A DNA stretch of 64,000 nt from Xylogone sp. PMI_703 (GCA_021399445.1 JAJTUQ010000004.1:372001-436000); one strand, 5' to 3'. Positions 47,246-59,754 are shown, counted from the stretch's first letter. A program made the numbers and translations. The notes: generated by a model not told the origin, from the sequence alone.

Positions 47246-49321
47246 ATTGGCCCTTGGAAAATATCACTACACTATGCACTACCAGTTGCCAAAGTTCAAT
47301 GAACTCATGGATGACTAAAGTTGAAAGTGCTTGCAGCAGTGATCAAATTACCTATGAACAAATGATTGTTCAAGCCAAAACTATTCCTCTGATGTATACG
47401 CATGCAACAGATTTGCTGTGTTTACAAGACACGTAAGTATGATTTCTCTTATTCAACTATAAAACTTACAAAAATCACAGTTTCAAAAACTGGTGCTTTT
47501 TCGAATCACAATCATGGCAAGGAATCGATTATATCAAATGGGACGAATGTAAATCTCATGCTTTTGTATCTATAAAGCTAGCTAATTCCCGAAGATGCCT
47601 GTGCAGATGAGAATCCCCCATCAGAGTGCCAAAACATGACTATGCTAATCACGGACTTGACTCCAGAAATGATGGCTGTCACTAATCTTTATGATAAATC
47701 CTTGGTAAGCAACTAGTAATTCAATACTAGAACCAGACTGATTGATATCCTCGAAGTACTGTACCGAGTGCTTCCTCAAAATTTGGTGCTTCCTCAAAAT
47801 TTGGTGCTTCCTCAAAATTTGGAGACAAAGGCTTCTGTCTCCTATATTGCCAGAAAGCGAATTCACAGATTATCTAGTTGAGCAATTTGATCATATGCAA
47901 TCAAACTGCTCAACAGCCTTGCCGTATACTACTTTTTTTGTACTCTATATGTTGGAACGCCCACAGCAACAACTCCATCAACAAGTATACCTGTTTATAC
48001 CTGTATCCGCCACTCCAACTTGTACAGGCCAGGTTATCCAACCAGAAAATCCACAACTCTCTTGTAACGAATTATCAGATAAGTATAACGTTACTACAGG
48101 AGACCTAAGAGCTGCTACTGCCAATTATTACTGCGAATTCACAAGTGCAGTTTGCTTACCACTGCCTTGCGATATTGAAGTCATTTATAGTGGCACTTGG
48201 TGAGCTTCAAAGCGAAGTTATTGTAGTTACCCAAGCTGACTGTAATAGCGATGACCTTGCCAATAAATATGGAGGTACTGTAGCTCAATTTCTCAGGTGG
48301 AATGGTGTTATCCGGGGAAGCTGTGATAACTTAGTGCCGCAGCGCATCTGCGGAAAGAGTTGTTCAAGGTTGCAAAATCCAACGGGGCTAAAATAATTTA
48401 AAGCCCACCTGGGGGCCATTACACAGCTTCCCAGACAGTGTGGGCCCCGACTGCAACTAGTGACTAGTATTCTACGGCGATGGCTTCTAGGCCTACTCAA
48501 AGTGGCTCAGTTGCCGATTGCGGGCTTTATTACAACGTGGTAGCCGGAGATACAGTAAGATAATATAAAGTCCCTTCATCATTCCTTGCTGACTTTATCT
48601 AAAGTGCAATCAAATTGCCCTGGTATAGTAAGGATTTTCAGGACAACAATCTGATAATTTCCCAACGCTAACATCGATCAGTGGTATAACCTTCGATCTC
48701 CTTCAAAAATTGAACACCTACGTAAGTTTTGTATCTATCTGAACTAAACAAGTCGCTCACTTCATGTGCCAGCTCAATGATGCCTGTACGAATCTATGGA
48801 TCGGCTATGCTGTTTGTGTTGCCGAAGTAACAGTACCTCCCGTATGAACAAATGGCCTTTGCGGACCATCAAATGACCATGCTGTCTGTGATGGTACAAA
48901 CTTTGGGGTCTGCTGCTCAACTTTTAGGTTTTGCGGCAATGGTTCTAACTACTGCTCTCCAGGAAACTGTTTTTCGGGGGCTTGTGATCCTAATTCCTCA
49001 GGAGTAACTACCAACGGGACCTGTGGCCCTGCCTGGGATGGTTTAACCTGTGATAACCCTAATTTTGGTGACTGTTGTAGTACTTCTGGATACTGTGGTA
49101 GCACTTCAGATTACTGTGGACCAGGAAATTGCTACAGCGGTAACTGCGATCCGGACAACGGTGGGCCTAGTATTAACGGAGAGTGTGGCCCCAACTTTGC
49201 AGGCAATAAAACATGCACTAGGACACAATTTGGAACATGCTGCTCTACTAGCGGATATTGTGGAAGCACTTCAGACTATTGTGGTAAAGGAAATTGTTAT
49301 TCTGGGGCTTGTGACTCTTAG
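47246..49321 (+). pseudogene. LysM and CBM18 (type 1 chitin-binding) secreted protein, degenerate
   Basis: Coding segments follow the order of fungal LysM-CBM18 proteins. A Cys-rich N-terminal part starts after a splice acceptor at 47245 (CTTSCQSSMNSW). LysM-like segments then follow (CNELSDKYNVTTGDLRAATA; CNSDDLANKYGGTVAQFLRW; CGLYYNVVAGDT). Last come three hevein-type CBM18 domains at about 48851-48970, 49015-49140 and 49175-49318, each with the CGPxxxxxxC...CCSTSGYCGSTSDYCG pattern. Intact relatives bind chitin and can mask hyphal walls from host receptors. This copy has in-frame TAG at 48465-48467 and TGA at 48845-48847, an eroded third LysM, and no signal-peptide exon. An 18-bp triplication sits at 47768-47821. 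It is interpreted as a pseudogene whose C-terminal CBM18 part is still well preserved. Confidence 0.8.
47768..47821 (+). repeat. Three perfect 18-bp tandem repeats
   Basis: The unit GTGCTTCCTCAAAATTTG occurs three times head to tail without mismatch inside the chitin-binding pseudogene. The length is a multiple of three, so it would add repeats of six codons (CFLKIW) without shifting the frame. Intact relatives would not be expected to carry it. Confidence 0.9.
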
Positions 49322-49574
49322 TAACAACGGTAGTTAGATTTGTTTTAGTGAGAGATAGAATTTGGTTTTGCTGGAAGAGCCGAACTGTAACATTCAAATT
49401 GAAATCCGTAATATTTCGGAAATATCAGATCAGAAAATACACAGCCAAGAAATTTATTTAATTGGTGGCGTGTCACGTGTTATTCCTTATATGTAAAGCC
49501 AAAAATTGACGCCCATATCTTCAACTCCCAACTCTTCTTTCTCGGCGTCAACTGTATTCAAGATTCGCGTTGAG
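49322..49574. other. Intergenic region
   Basis: A short spacer that contains the promoter of the next gene. No specific element was recognised. Confidence 0.4.
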
Positions 49575-51110
49575 ATGTCTCTCCCAGACATCACACAATA
49601 CCTTGTTACTGAAGAGAACCCAGCAACTAGTAACTCGGAAGCCTTAGACTGGGCACGCTGCGCAGCTTTACATAACTACATTCTCGCATTTGGGATTCAA
49701 AACTCTGGTCGCAATTCGATAGCCAACGACAAAAGATCATGGTGGGAGTATCATAGAGATGCAGCGGAAGGAATTTCTGAGCACTTATCGCCTTCTCTTG
49801 TTGAATTTCTAAAACAAGCGCAAATCGGACCCCAGGGACGCCCAGGAGAGGAGCATAGCTTCTTTTATTATGTCAGAGGGTTAACACCTCCTAGTGCTCT
49901 GTGGATGAACCATGGGGCAGAGATTGGCGAAACTGGCGGCAGTATTATTACTCTCTATAGTGCCAGTGATCTGGCATCTCATCCAGACGGCCTCAAGTTT
50001 GTTCTTCTGATCCTCCTTATCCCGGTGGCTCATGGAATTTCCACTGTCTATAACAGTACACACCTTAGCTAACGAGCTACTAGTTTTGACCAAGAAGGTC
50101 ATGATGCAATTCTTCAAATGTCGATAATGGATAGCCTCGTCACTATTAATGGTCGGCAATCTTGGCATCCCCTTGAAACCATTCTTAGCATCTGGATCTC
50201 CATGATTCACCCTTCAAAATTTCAAGCAGTACCTCCAGAGACACACGCTACCTTCTCAGGGGCCGGTGCAGGTTTACACCCCTGGATTATCGTTCCGTTT
50301 AGTCATCAACAGCTCTCGGACACTTTGTCTGCATGGGATCAATATATCAAAATTATTGAATCTCGTCTTCCATCTTCTCCGGCACAGACGTCAGCGACCC
50401 TGGTCGAAGAGTCGGTTCTTGACTCCTTGAATATTCCACACAAATCGTTCGCTTACCAGTTCCTAAGCCAAGCCAGAAAACCTTCCTTTAAATACGTGGC
50501 TCCAGGCCTCTCTATTCATTCCAGCTCCGCGGCATTTGTAGAATCTCAACCCCTGCAATCCAACTTTCAAGCTCTACCTCCAGTCACCGAGATTGACTCT
50601 AGTAATTCAATCCCCGAACTTCCGCCAATTCTTATTTTTCATGGAGCTGGTACTACACCTTCACATAGAGAACCGACTCTAGGCGAAAATACATCACCCT
50701 TCCAGTATCCTTATGACGTCAGTCCTCTCCCAACAGGCTTGTATCTGAACCCTACATTTAGCACTTCAAATCCCTTTCATGATACCGTCACACTGCTGCT
50801 GCCGTATTCTCTCGGATCTGCGGGGTTTGCGCGGACTTCAGACAATGAACTTCTCGGCCAGAAGCGTGAATCTCGTGGTATAGATAATAACGGTGGGAGT
50901 TACTTCGAGTTGTATCAACCTGGATATCGATTCTTTGCTGAACAATATGGGGTACGCTTAGTGTCCATAATTGAAAACTGGGCCCAGATGGTAGAAGAGG
51001 GTGATTGGGTGGTTGGTGAGGATGGGATTCTGGGTGACATAGAGGAGTGGAGGAGCGCAGACACGGAAGAGGATAGTTGGAAATTTGTAATTGGTGTGGA
51101 TAGATGGTAA
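49575..51110 (+). CDS. Hypothetical protein, about 490-500 aa
   Basis: Two coding segments are clear. The first runs from ATG 49575 to about 50040 (start SLPDITQYLV, later WWEYHRDAAEGISEHL). The second runs from about 50085 to the stop at 51108-51110 and ends WKFVIGVDRW. They are in different frames. The join lies within about 50000-50110, where several GT and AG sites and a GCTAAC branch-like sequence exist, but no pair is convincing, so a short intron or a frameshift are both possible. The second half is Pro/Ser-rich with several aromatic motifs. I do not recognise the family. There is no signal peptide or membrane segment, apart from a hydrophobic run just before the join that may be intronic. 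Confidence 0.55.
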
Positions 51111-51221
51111 CAAGGTGTGCCTCAACAGATATCCAAAATAGCTTCGATATTGGCTATGGTGGTACTCGAATTTTTGTGACATTATAGCTGAAGCTATATA
51201 ATTTTCATTATTACGCTTTTA

Positions 51222-51735
51222 TATATGTTCTAGCCCATACGCCAATATATTACATTGGCAAATGGACCAGCCCACCCACCAATATTTGAAGTTTTTTTGC
51301 AGATGGTTCAGCCCATGCGCCAATACAGCTCGTACTCGCGCTCTCGATATAGCTACGGGCTACAGCACACTTAATCACTATAATAACCTATAATTGTAGT
51401 GCACTTAGCCATTACAGCGCGCTCCACTCTATAATAGCCTATAATTACAGCATATCTACTTACTATAATAGCTTATAATTATACTATACTTACTCGCTAT
51501 AATAGCTATAATTACAGTATACTCAGCCACTATAACCCCATTCAGACTACAGGTTATAGGCATTCAACCTCACTAAACCGAGTAACTCAGTAACTGTACA
51601 GCGATAACTATACTTGATCATACAAATTATTAGTAAATTGGCGTACAGGCTAGCCGATACGCAAATGCTCGTATTGGTGTATGGGGTGGCTCATTTACGA
51701 AGCGAATATATTGGCGTATGGGATCGTGACCCAGA
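51222..51735. repeat. Inverted-repeat element related to the 35.4-kb foldback
   Basis: CCCATACGCCAATATATT at 51234-51251 has an exact reverse complement at 51705-51722. The left flank TATATGTTCTAG matches the 88-bp foldback at 35435-35522. Further partial copies of the CCCATGCGCCAATA motif lie inside (about 51315 and 51655). It appears to be a non-coding element that has captured or expanded internal tandem repeats. Confidence 0.6.
51377..51540. repeat. Degenerate minisatellite, about 35-45 bp unit
   Basis: About four imperfect copies of a unit containing CTATAATAGCCTATAATTA followed by a short GC-containing spacer with CACTT or TACTT are arranged in tandem inside the inverted-repeat element. 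Copy boundaries are approximate. Confidence 0.6.
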
Positions 51736-52083
51736 ACCTGGTAAGCTGTTACAACTTTGCGGGGTCGTAACAGGTAGATATAATAAAGAATACTATTTAA
51801 ATTGATTAATATAATAGTATAAAGACTCCATATAAAGTCCTCATTACCTCATAAACCTGTATTCTACTTTAATATTGATAATTAAGTTGACCAGCCAGCC
51901 TAGCGAACAGGCCCGAACACATACGTACAGTTGATCTGGGTGTATGCCTTAAGAGAGGAGCGCGCGGACCTGAAGGAGGTCGGGGCAGAAACGGAGTCAG
52001 TTATGCAGCATCCGAAGTTATGCAAGATTGCTTAATGTGTATAAAGGTTTTATCATGTCTGACTGGGTCGTTTACGACAATCT

Positions 52084-52111
52084 CCTTAGTCCTGCCTAAA
52101 TAGGACTAAGG
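52084..52111. repeat. Perfect 10-bp stem hairpin
   Basis: CCTTAGTCCT and AGGACTAAGG are separated by an 8-base loop. It lies in non-coding DNA with no gene close by. It may be a remnant of a transposon end or have no function. Confidence 0.5.
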
Positions 52112-52901
52112 CTGACACGCATACTTCAGCCGAGCCACTAGGATCTGAGCTGAAGAGCTTATCTCGTTTAAGAGGGCTTCTTGCGACCAACGACCCGATA
52201 ATTCAGCCAATCGGAGCATTTCACGCTAGGTGATGTTATTTCCGCCGATTCCAGGGGATGATTAGCGCGCGATGTGACCACTGGAAAAGTCAACAAAAGA
52301 GTATCAGATGTAGGGTTCCCAGAGTCGCGCATGCTACTGGCGGATTTTGTGATCTCTTTCCGTGCAGTAGTACGAATATTATCAATTACTGTTACTTATA
52401 CTAGTGACTTGGTAGTAGAATATAGATTCCATTCAATGCTCGCTCTCCTTATAGGGTTGTAACAGCGAAGAAAGCAGGATAACTGCTCATGGTGTGATAA
52501 CTGTGTGTATCTCCAAATAGTTCCCTCATAAATTACTACCAGTACGATGCGGTGACTTGGATGATCAATGCACTTCATGGATTCAGCTCACACATGAGCA
52601 TACGTTGTTGGTTGTTTGATTTGTAATATTGCAACATTTTAACCCAACAACCCTTTGACTCGGGTCCTCACTCGGGTCCCGGACTTGATTGTTATTATCT
52701 CCGACTCTGTTGGCTTGCGGATACATGCTCTTTCAGACCGGTTTACGCAAAGGAAAGCTCCTGTATTTTGAGTGTCTGTCAAGCTTTCTTCGGGCTTTTC
52801 TCCCCAATCCATTCAATCTACAAGACCCGTGTGTATACAGCCTCGCGTCCTTTGACTTTTGAACGAATCTCATTTTTTTTTTCCGTCTCTTGGGGCTCTT
52901 A

Positions 52902-54418
52902 ATGGCGGCAGAGATTGGGCGGCCTGTTTTGGAGGCGCAGTCCATCACAGGGCGCGAAAAGGATGAGACAGCATCGGAAGAAGCCATAAAATCATCCACG
53001 AGTGATCTCGAAAATAATAATGAGAAGAACATAGAACCGCCTCCTCAGCAAGTGGGTGCTCCACCAGCTCCTGCAGCGCCACAGTTTGCTGACGGTGGAC
53101 GACTTGCTTGGCAAACCGTGGCGGGTGGATGGTGCTGTATGTTTGTCAGTCTGGGCTGGATCAACTCCATCGGTGTCTTTCAAACCATCTACGAAGAGAA
53201 TCAGCTAAAGGGCTATTCACCCAGTACTATCGCATGGATCCTGTCGCTGGAGACCTTCGTCATGTTCGGCGGCGCGCCGTTCTATGGTAAGGTGTTTGAC
53301 AGCTACGGCCCACGCTTCCTCCTCCTTGGCGGCTCCTTCCTACATGTCTTCGGCCTCATGATGTTGTCCCTCTGCAAGGAGTATTACCAGTTCCTACTGG
53401 CCCAGTCTATCTGCAGCGCCTTGGGAGCCAGTGCCATCTTCTACGCATCGACCAACTCCATCGCCACGTGGTTTAAAAAGAACAGAGCGCTAGCCTTGGG
53501 AATTGCGTCGTCGGGTTCGGCTTGTGGAGGTTTGATCATTCCGTATGTGCTCCTCTACTATAAACTCCGTAAATGTAGAAAAAAATAGAAAGAGGGCATG
53601 TTACTAATATGGAAACAGCATCTTAGTCGAACAAATGAATCGCAAAGTCAGCTTCGGCTGGGCCATCCGTACCACAGCATTCATCTTCCTCGGCCTGCTC
53701 ATCATCTCCAACACCCTTCTCCGATCCGCGTTGAAACACACTCCGAAACCCTTCAATATCATGGATTTCGTAAATCCTCTTAAGGAGCCTCGTTTCGTTC
53801 TCGTTTCCATGGCCTGCTTTATGATCTTTTTGTCTGTCTTCCAGCCATCAACGTTCATTGTTCTCGATGCGGTCCGTCATGGAATGTCCAATGACACAGC
53901 CTTTTACCTCATCGCTGTATTAAATGCTGTCAGGTAAGATTTCCTTTCCATAAATAGGTAGACTTAGAACCGGTCTGACATTTCTGTCTAGCGCTGTTGG
54001 TCGTATCCTCGCCGGTAGGGTAGCCGACAAGATTGGCCGGTTTAACTGCATGATCATCGTGAATCTCCTCTCTGCAATCTTCACGCTGGCTTTATGGATC
54101 CCTGGTACGTCACACGCTGCATTGTGGGTTTATGCTGCCTTCATCGGAGCCACCTCTGGCGCATTCGTTGCCTTGGTTGCGGCCGTCATCGGTCAGATCT
54201 CAGACATCCGCCAGATTGGCATCCGCAACGGGACCAATTTCTTCTGCATCAGTTTTGCTGCCTTGATCGGGAACCCTATCGCCGGTGCTCTCATCAATCG
54301 GGACAATGGCGGATACTTGTACATGCAAATCTTCTCTGGGGTGGGCTTTTTCGTGGGATCATGCCTCTTCCTAGCCTCGCGGGTTTATCAAGTTGGACCG
54401 GGCTGGAAAATTTGTTAA
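52902..54418 (+). CDS. MFS transporter, monocarboxylate-transporter-like (MCT) family
   Basis: Three exons, 52902-53542, 53619-53933 and 53992-54418, give 460 aa with all phases matching. After a hydrophilic N terminus (about 65 residues, Glu/Pro/Ala-rich), the sequence has multiple transmembrane segments. The TM1 region is GGRLAWQTVAGGWCCMFVSLGWINSIGVFQ, typical of fungal MCT-type MFS proteins. The loop FDSYGPRFLLLGG carries the D/G-R signature, and the C-terminal half has GRILAGRVADKIGR. Fungal members sit in the plasma or organelle membrane and move monocarboxylates, riboflavin or secondary metabolites. The substrate is unknown. It could serve the putative biosynthetic group at 56-61 kb, but almost 2 kb of repeat-rich DNA separates them. 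Confidence 0.88.
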
Positions 54419-56310
54419 ATAGGCCTTGAAATATGGTCCTGTTAGGATTATCGTGGCAAGAATGATACAACGGAACTTACATCGCATGGTATTTTATGGG
54501 TGAGGAACAGAACATCTTTCATAAAACTAAGATCTAGATTACAAAGCCTTCGGTTGAGCGGAAACGAGATCATTCATAAAAGCATTTTTTTTATATATAT
54601 TTTTATTTTTTATTTTTTATAATAATGTACTTTACAAGCAAACCTACTCTCTATGTGTGAGGGTTAATATTATGTCATCAGTATAGAAAAACTTACACTT
54701 TCGCAGCTCTTATTAGAACCTTTTGATTATATATAGTGATTATAGACGATTAGTATTTTGGAGCTGGAACATGTACCGACATGGAGTGTTACACTAATTA
54801 GAAGTACCGGCATGCCAAGTACACTAGCTCTGATTCTGGGTAAGGAGATAATACTAGTCCCGGATCAGTTCTGAGTTACTCTTGAACTAATGGATCCGCA
54901 ATAGGAGTACTGCAATTTGTATGGTTATAGCACGGGTAATACGAGCAAATATGCAGTTACTAGAAAGCTAATAGCCAGAAGCCAGTCAAGGAGGATAGAG
55001 GGAGGATACAGCTTGGTCTCCGCCTGCTTAAAGGAGGGAGCTTCCCTCTCCTTATAATCAACTGCCCTTCTACGAGATAGGTAGTACGATAATATAGCAT
55101 TTAGTTCTCGACTTGTGACGTCCTGGCTAAACCCTTGCTACAATTATGCTATCGGTTCAACCAGAGTACGTACCCTAGCAGTATATTACTAGCCAACAAT
55201 GCCAAACAGCTAGTCACAAATACTCCCCATTCTAGCACAGCAGATTACCAATTTACTAATTTCGTATTTCTAATTAATTTTTTAAAAACTTCTTAAGTTA
55301 AGAAATAATCAATTTGAAAAAAAAAGTTGATTGAACTTGATTGGTTAATTGCGTAGTAGGATGATAATACCTAAATGTACGGAAGTAAATCAGTGGAAAC
55401 TCTCTATTTACATTATATGACAACATCCCCGATTCTCTCAATTCGGCCATATCCCTTTTATGTCTCACACTTTCCCGGCTTGACGCGCCGATAGCGCCGA
55501 TAGCGCGAACAGCTTGCATCAGTAATGCATAGATGAAACGCTCAATAAGAAGAATGAGCCATTAAGTCAGAATACCCATTAGTCTCAGGCGTTGCTATTG
55601 TAATCATAACTGTTTTACATCTGTGATACCTAGGCTTGACTTTCCTCTCATTTTCTGATTAGTTCGTCAGTAATTGGAAGTCGACAACTTAATTCAACAT
55701 GGCGATTACCCCGTATATCGCTCACACTCGCAGCTTCCGTCGCCTGCGTTTCTGTTTTGTTATGTGATTACTCTATTGTTGTGAGTGAAATGTGGTCGGT
55801 CATCGGTCCCAATCTCCCATTTCGGCATTGTCAATGACCTGTGTAAATCCGGTGATCTAGAGTAGAACACTAGCTGAAGAGTATGGAGCTCTAGGGCATG
55901 TATTATTGTAGTATGCGGGCATTCGGTTACATAAACACATTCAGACACAATTGTGCAACAACTAATACCGTTTATATAAGTCTAACGCTAGTGAAGTATC
56001 TACTCAGGAGGCGGTTAGAACGTACTGATTTAAATATTAGAGTCGGTGTAGTTAGTATAGAGTGACAATCTCTTCTCCCAGTTGTTGACACCGGTTGGTC
56101 AAAAGCATGGGAGAGTGAGATATGATTTATGAGACAAAAGCGGGCTATTAGTAGCCCGAGTCCTAAATCCTAATGCTGCTCTTACTTCAGGTCATACCTG
56201 TTAGTTAACAAGAGCTCCCTCGGAAAGGTACGCTTTTCGTTGCTTTTTAGGAAACTTAGTCATCCTATCAAACCACATACACTCTCCGCTTCATGTTGCT
56301 TTTATTTATT
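54419..56310. other. 1.9-kb AT-rich region without genes, possible transposon remnant
   Basis: A T-rich low-complexity tract occupies about 54584-54625. Sequence from about 54786 begins TGTTACACTAATTAGAAG and includes a short pyrimidine/purine-rich segment like those in fungal retrotransposon LTRs. No matching second copy or target duplication could be verified. No coding feature was seen. Confidence 0.35.
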
Positions 56311-57997
56311 CTAAGCCAGGGTCCCGCGCTTTAGAGCATTGTATATAAAATTAGTCACAAACCAGCCAAGCCCTGCCGCCTTAAGTGGATAATCAAATGC
56401 CGGCTCATTTGCAATATTGGACCACAGCAAGGCTCCAGCTATGGTCACTGCAGGGAGAGCTGCGAGAAATTGGCTGAAACTTCGTATCAATAGGAGCTGC
56501 AATGCTTGAACCAGGATAAAGAATACTGCCCAGCGATCAGCAATCATTTTAAAGAATGTATCGCATCCATCGACAAAGCGGAAGTGTGACAGGATCGAGT
56601 GGATAGGGTGAACGTCGTTTGCTGCTTGACCGGCAGTCATAAATAGGTTGGCCGCTGTTATGCCAGCAAATGGGCTGCTCATCCAGAGGCACAGCCAGAT
56701 TGTTCCGAGTGTCTTGGTAAACGCTTCAAACCGCTGTCAGCTCGAGATAGCCTACTACGTACTGCTGTACTTACTGGTCTTTTTAATACCAGCCTTGCCA
56801 CCTAACCATATAACGAAATCTTCGACAGTAATTATGACGGCTTGGGAGAACCAGAGAAAATACATCGATCCGGTGTTTCGGTGGAGCAGGTAGGCGCCTC
56901 CGTGGTGGAGGATTGCTGATATGAGGAAGCCAAGCCAGAGCTGAGAGTAACGGGAGGTCAGTGTGCCTCGAGGGATCCGCAGCAGCTCAACGATAAGGTC
57001 AGCGGGCGCCTTGATTGCGCGACGTAGATGTTGATGCCAGCAGACACTAGGCGGATGTGAGATACTCACGACGCTATAGAGCTCTTTGAGCAGAGAGAAA
57101 TACTCACCCCCACATCTGCCTCACGCTCCAAGCCTCTCTCAGCCAAGAGGTATGTACTGACGGCCACTGCTCTGGTCGACATAGACCAGTGGCGACAGTG
57201 ACAGCAGCAAAGGTACTGTACGAGAACTGTACACCGTGGGCTGCGGCAATACCAACGTGCCAGACAATCGCGGTGCGTTGGGCCAGATCCATCGTGAATA
57301 AATCGGGCCAGGTGCTCTTGTCAGGATTACCATAGGGACTCCTGGCTAGGACCTCGATGCTAAGATCAATCACCAGGGAAGAGATCAGAGCTTGACACAC
57401 GCTCTCCAACACGAATTTTCTGGGAGGGAGTAGTCCATCAGCCAGGATCCTAGGATCTAATACTCTGTATATAACTTTGCTCTGTACGTTACGATGATTA
57501 TAGAGGACTCACATGCGAGAATAGCCATACGGCACGCCCAGGGGAGTTCCTTTTACACGCCAGTTCCAGCCGATACCACGATCTGTACACCACAAACCCG
57601 TCGCCCAGCGAAGCTTCTGCCACCATCCACCATCTGCCCGTGGAGACGATGACGCAAACTGGTGATCCGCTAGCCGGTTGTTCTCAAGATTCTCTGGAAT
57701 GCGCCAGGCGTGTTCCTCGGGTGGTCCATGTAGAATGAGGACATCTATCCACTTGAGGAAGGTACCCGGCATGAAGACACCCGTCGCGAAGTTCAACAGT
57801 ACATCTCCAAAATCATACTTGGGCAACATTGCTATGATACTGATCAGAATGGGCCCGGCGATGACTATGCGCCAGAAATGTAGGCTTTGTGGAGCAGCAG
57901 TCGAAAGGATGCATACGCCCACAAATGCTGGCCATAGCCAAGGGGGCGCTGGAATGCGCTCATCGAGAGGAACGTATAGCGGCGAGAATACAGACAT
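56311..57997 (-). CDS. Wax-synthase-like membrane-bound O-acyltransferase
   Basis: Four exons: 57997-57513, 57449-57108, 57046-56775 and 56723-56311. They total 1512 nt and encode 503 aa. The hydrophobic profile gives several membrane spans. The family core SWLREAWSVRQMWG joins after an intron to CWHQHLRR, and HHGGAYLL follows with the invariant His of MBOAT/wax-synthase-type acyltransferases. Fungal relatives in secondary-metabolite clusters acetylate or acylate hydroxyl groups of terpenoids, trichothecenes or meroterpenoids, probably at the ER membrane. The start is the first ATG in a short clean leader. The second exon's 5' boundary could instead be a few codons further in. The neighbouring AflR-like gene and HMG-CoA synthase agree with a biosynthetic context. 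Confidence 0.85.
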
Positions 57998-58589
57998 TTG
58001 AGCACGGATATCGGGGGGGTGGTATCTACAATATTTTCGTTTTCCCCTTTTACATAGAGCATATATCTACGCGCAGGGCTGAAGCCGCTGCTACTCGGAT
58101 CCTGTTAAGAGCTGGGACCCGAGTCAATTAGCTTGCAACGACCTCTAAATCTAGTTCCGCGGCCAGGAATACCATCCAGAAGCCAGTTCTAGTATTCCAT
58201 TTTGATATGTGATACATTTTGAGAATTATAGAATTTTGATGACGACAGTCAGTGCTTGCGAAGAAGAGGTGTAGCACATGTTTGCAGCAAGCCTCCATCT
58301 AGCTACACAATCACGGTTGGCATACAATCCTCCACACTATTAGAGTAATATGCTATACCAGCTAGTACGATATAATATTAATATTAACTACTAAAAGTTT
58401 AACTTTATCCGGTAGAGTAGATAGTCTGATGGACTTAGATCTACATTACATTTACTAAGATATTTGTTCTTTTAGATATATCGTGATCAACTGTGTTTGT
58501 AGCACAGCCCATACACGTACATATCTGTCGGGATTAATTATACATCTTTCCAGCAATTCTCTTGACAGCGAAGTCCCGGGGGCTTCACT
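57998..58589. other. Divergent intergenic region
   Basis: This is AT-rich DNA between the acyltransferase and the AflR-like gene. I looked here for an upstream zinc-cluster exon of the AflR-like gene and saw none. Confidence 0.5.
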
Positions 58590-59093
58590 ATGAGCAAAAC
58601 ATGCACTTGTCTATTGGATATGTCCTCGTTAAATAAGTCAATTGAAGAGGTGGAGAGCGCCACTTTCTCCCGGGTTTTAGAGTCTAGCTATTGCTTTACC
58701 AACCTATGGGACAGTTTCTATGGCTGCGGTCATTGTGACATTAGGCCCGAGATTCTTCGGGTGTTAATTGCGATAGTGCACAAATTAGTTGCATGGCATG
58801 AGGAGTCTTACAAAATGGTAGAGAGAGCAGTGTCTATTCATAGCGGGATTAGGAAAAGCTCCGTCTTCCTTGGAAAGCTACGTCTGGACGAAAATGAGGA
58901 GCGAATACTGGCGAGACAACTCACGTACTCAAGCCTCACGAAACTTCAGGCGGTCATCGCGGATTTGAGATGCGTGTTAGAGGGTCTCTGGAACCAGCGC
59001 GATGATACTCATGTACAGGAAGTTTCATCTATGAATTTTACAGCGTCGCAGTTGTTGGAAAGGACGCTCATCCTATTGGGTAAACTAGATTGA
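58590..59093 (+). CDS. AflR-type regulatory domain protein lacking a zinc cluster
   Basis: A single exon encodes 167 aa. The pattern CTCLLDMSSLNKSI, then CGHCDIRPEILRVLIAIVHKLVAWHEE, then LGKLRLDENEERILARQLTYSSLTKLQAV matches the C-terminal domain of AflR-like Zn2Cys6 regulators of secondary-metabolite clusters. The DNA-binding binuclear cluster that should precede it is absent, both in this frame and in the 590 bp upstream. It may therefore be a 5'-truncated relic, or a small protein that modulates another regulator by dimerising. The frame is intact with a normal ATG. Its position between the acyltransferase and the HMG-CoA synthase supports a former or present biosynthetic cluster. Confidence 0.7.
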   Translation: MSKTCTCLLDMSSLNKSIEEVESATFSRVLESSYCFTNLWDSFYGCGHCDIRPEILRVLIAIVHKLVAWHEESYKMVERAVSIHSGIRKSSVFLGKLRLDENEERILARQLTYSSLTKLQAVIADLRCVLEGLWNQRDDTHVQEVSSMNFTASQLLERTLILLGKLD

Positions 59094-59754
59094 TATACTC
59101 TCCACTTGCAGTTTACAAGAACTCAATAGCAGACTCGTTATTCGACTGAAAGGAGTAACTTACAGAATTCACTAGGTCAGAACGCAGGATTTGTATTTGT
59201 CGAAACCTGACATTGATGGCCTCTTCAAATGGAGTTATATTCTGGTTGGTAGAACGCTTCCCTGGAATTCAGCTACAGCATAATACATAGTAAGGGCTAT
59301 ATCTAAGGATTGGGTTATGTAGCTATATATGTGAATATTTGTTTGTACTGTTGCTCCCGCATGATGATAATCCGTAGAAGCTCACTGATAGCTATTGCGT
59401 GACGGGATCGGGTAAATATCATATAAGTAGTTATGATTTATTGTATAAATAGAGTTATCAGCCGATTAACATCTTATCATTGTTTCTTTCTGTCTTGGTC
59501 AAATTATATACAATCACAGATCCATGTTTCTTTGCTAGGTGACCGAACTGATACACGGTTACCGACTTCCAAAAATGCCCTGATACTCTCTTACTAAGCT
59601 GCAATTTTGAAGCTTAAAAAATCCCCGATGATCAAGTACGCGGGTGATTTTTTTGGCCTTCGACGGTTCTATTTTTAAGTACGCAGCGAGTGGGCGACTT
59701 ATATTATAAAATGTGTGGGAAATATTCTAAATTCTAGGTCAACAACAACTCATA
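59094..59754. other. Intergenic region upstream of HMG-CoA synthase
   Basis: Promoter region of the synthase. A TATAAAA-like sequence lies at about 59704-59711, some 45 nt before the ATG. No gene was seen. Confidence 0.45.

Larger units (their letters stand above)
51111..52901. other. 1.8-kb repeat-rich intergenic region
   Basis: It contains the inverted-repeat element at 51222-51735, a tandem repeat at 51377-51540, and a perfect hairpin at 52084-52111. The right end is the promoter of the MFS gene. No gene was recognised. Plus-strand frames at 51614-51805 and 52274-52462 are not supported. Confidence 0.5.

Noticed and set aside
54786..55250. Solo LTR
   Set aside because: It begins TGTTAC and looks LTR-like, but no matching end, target duplication or second copy could be shown.
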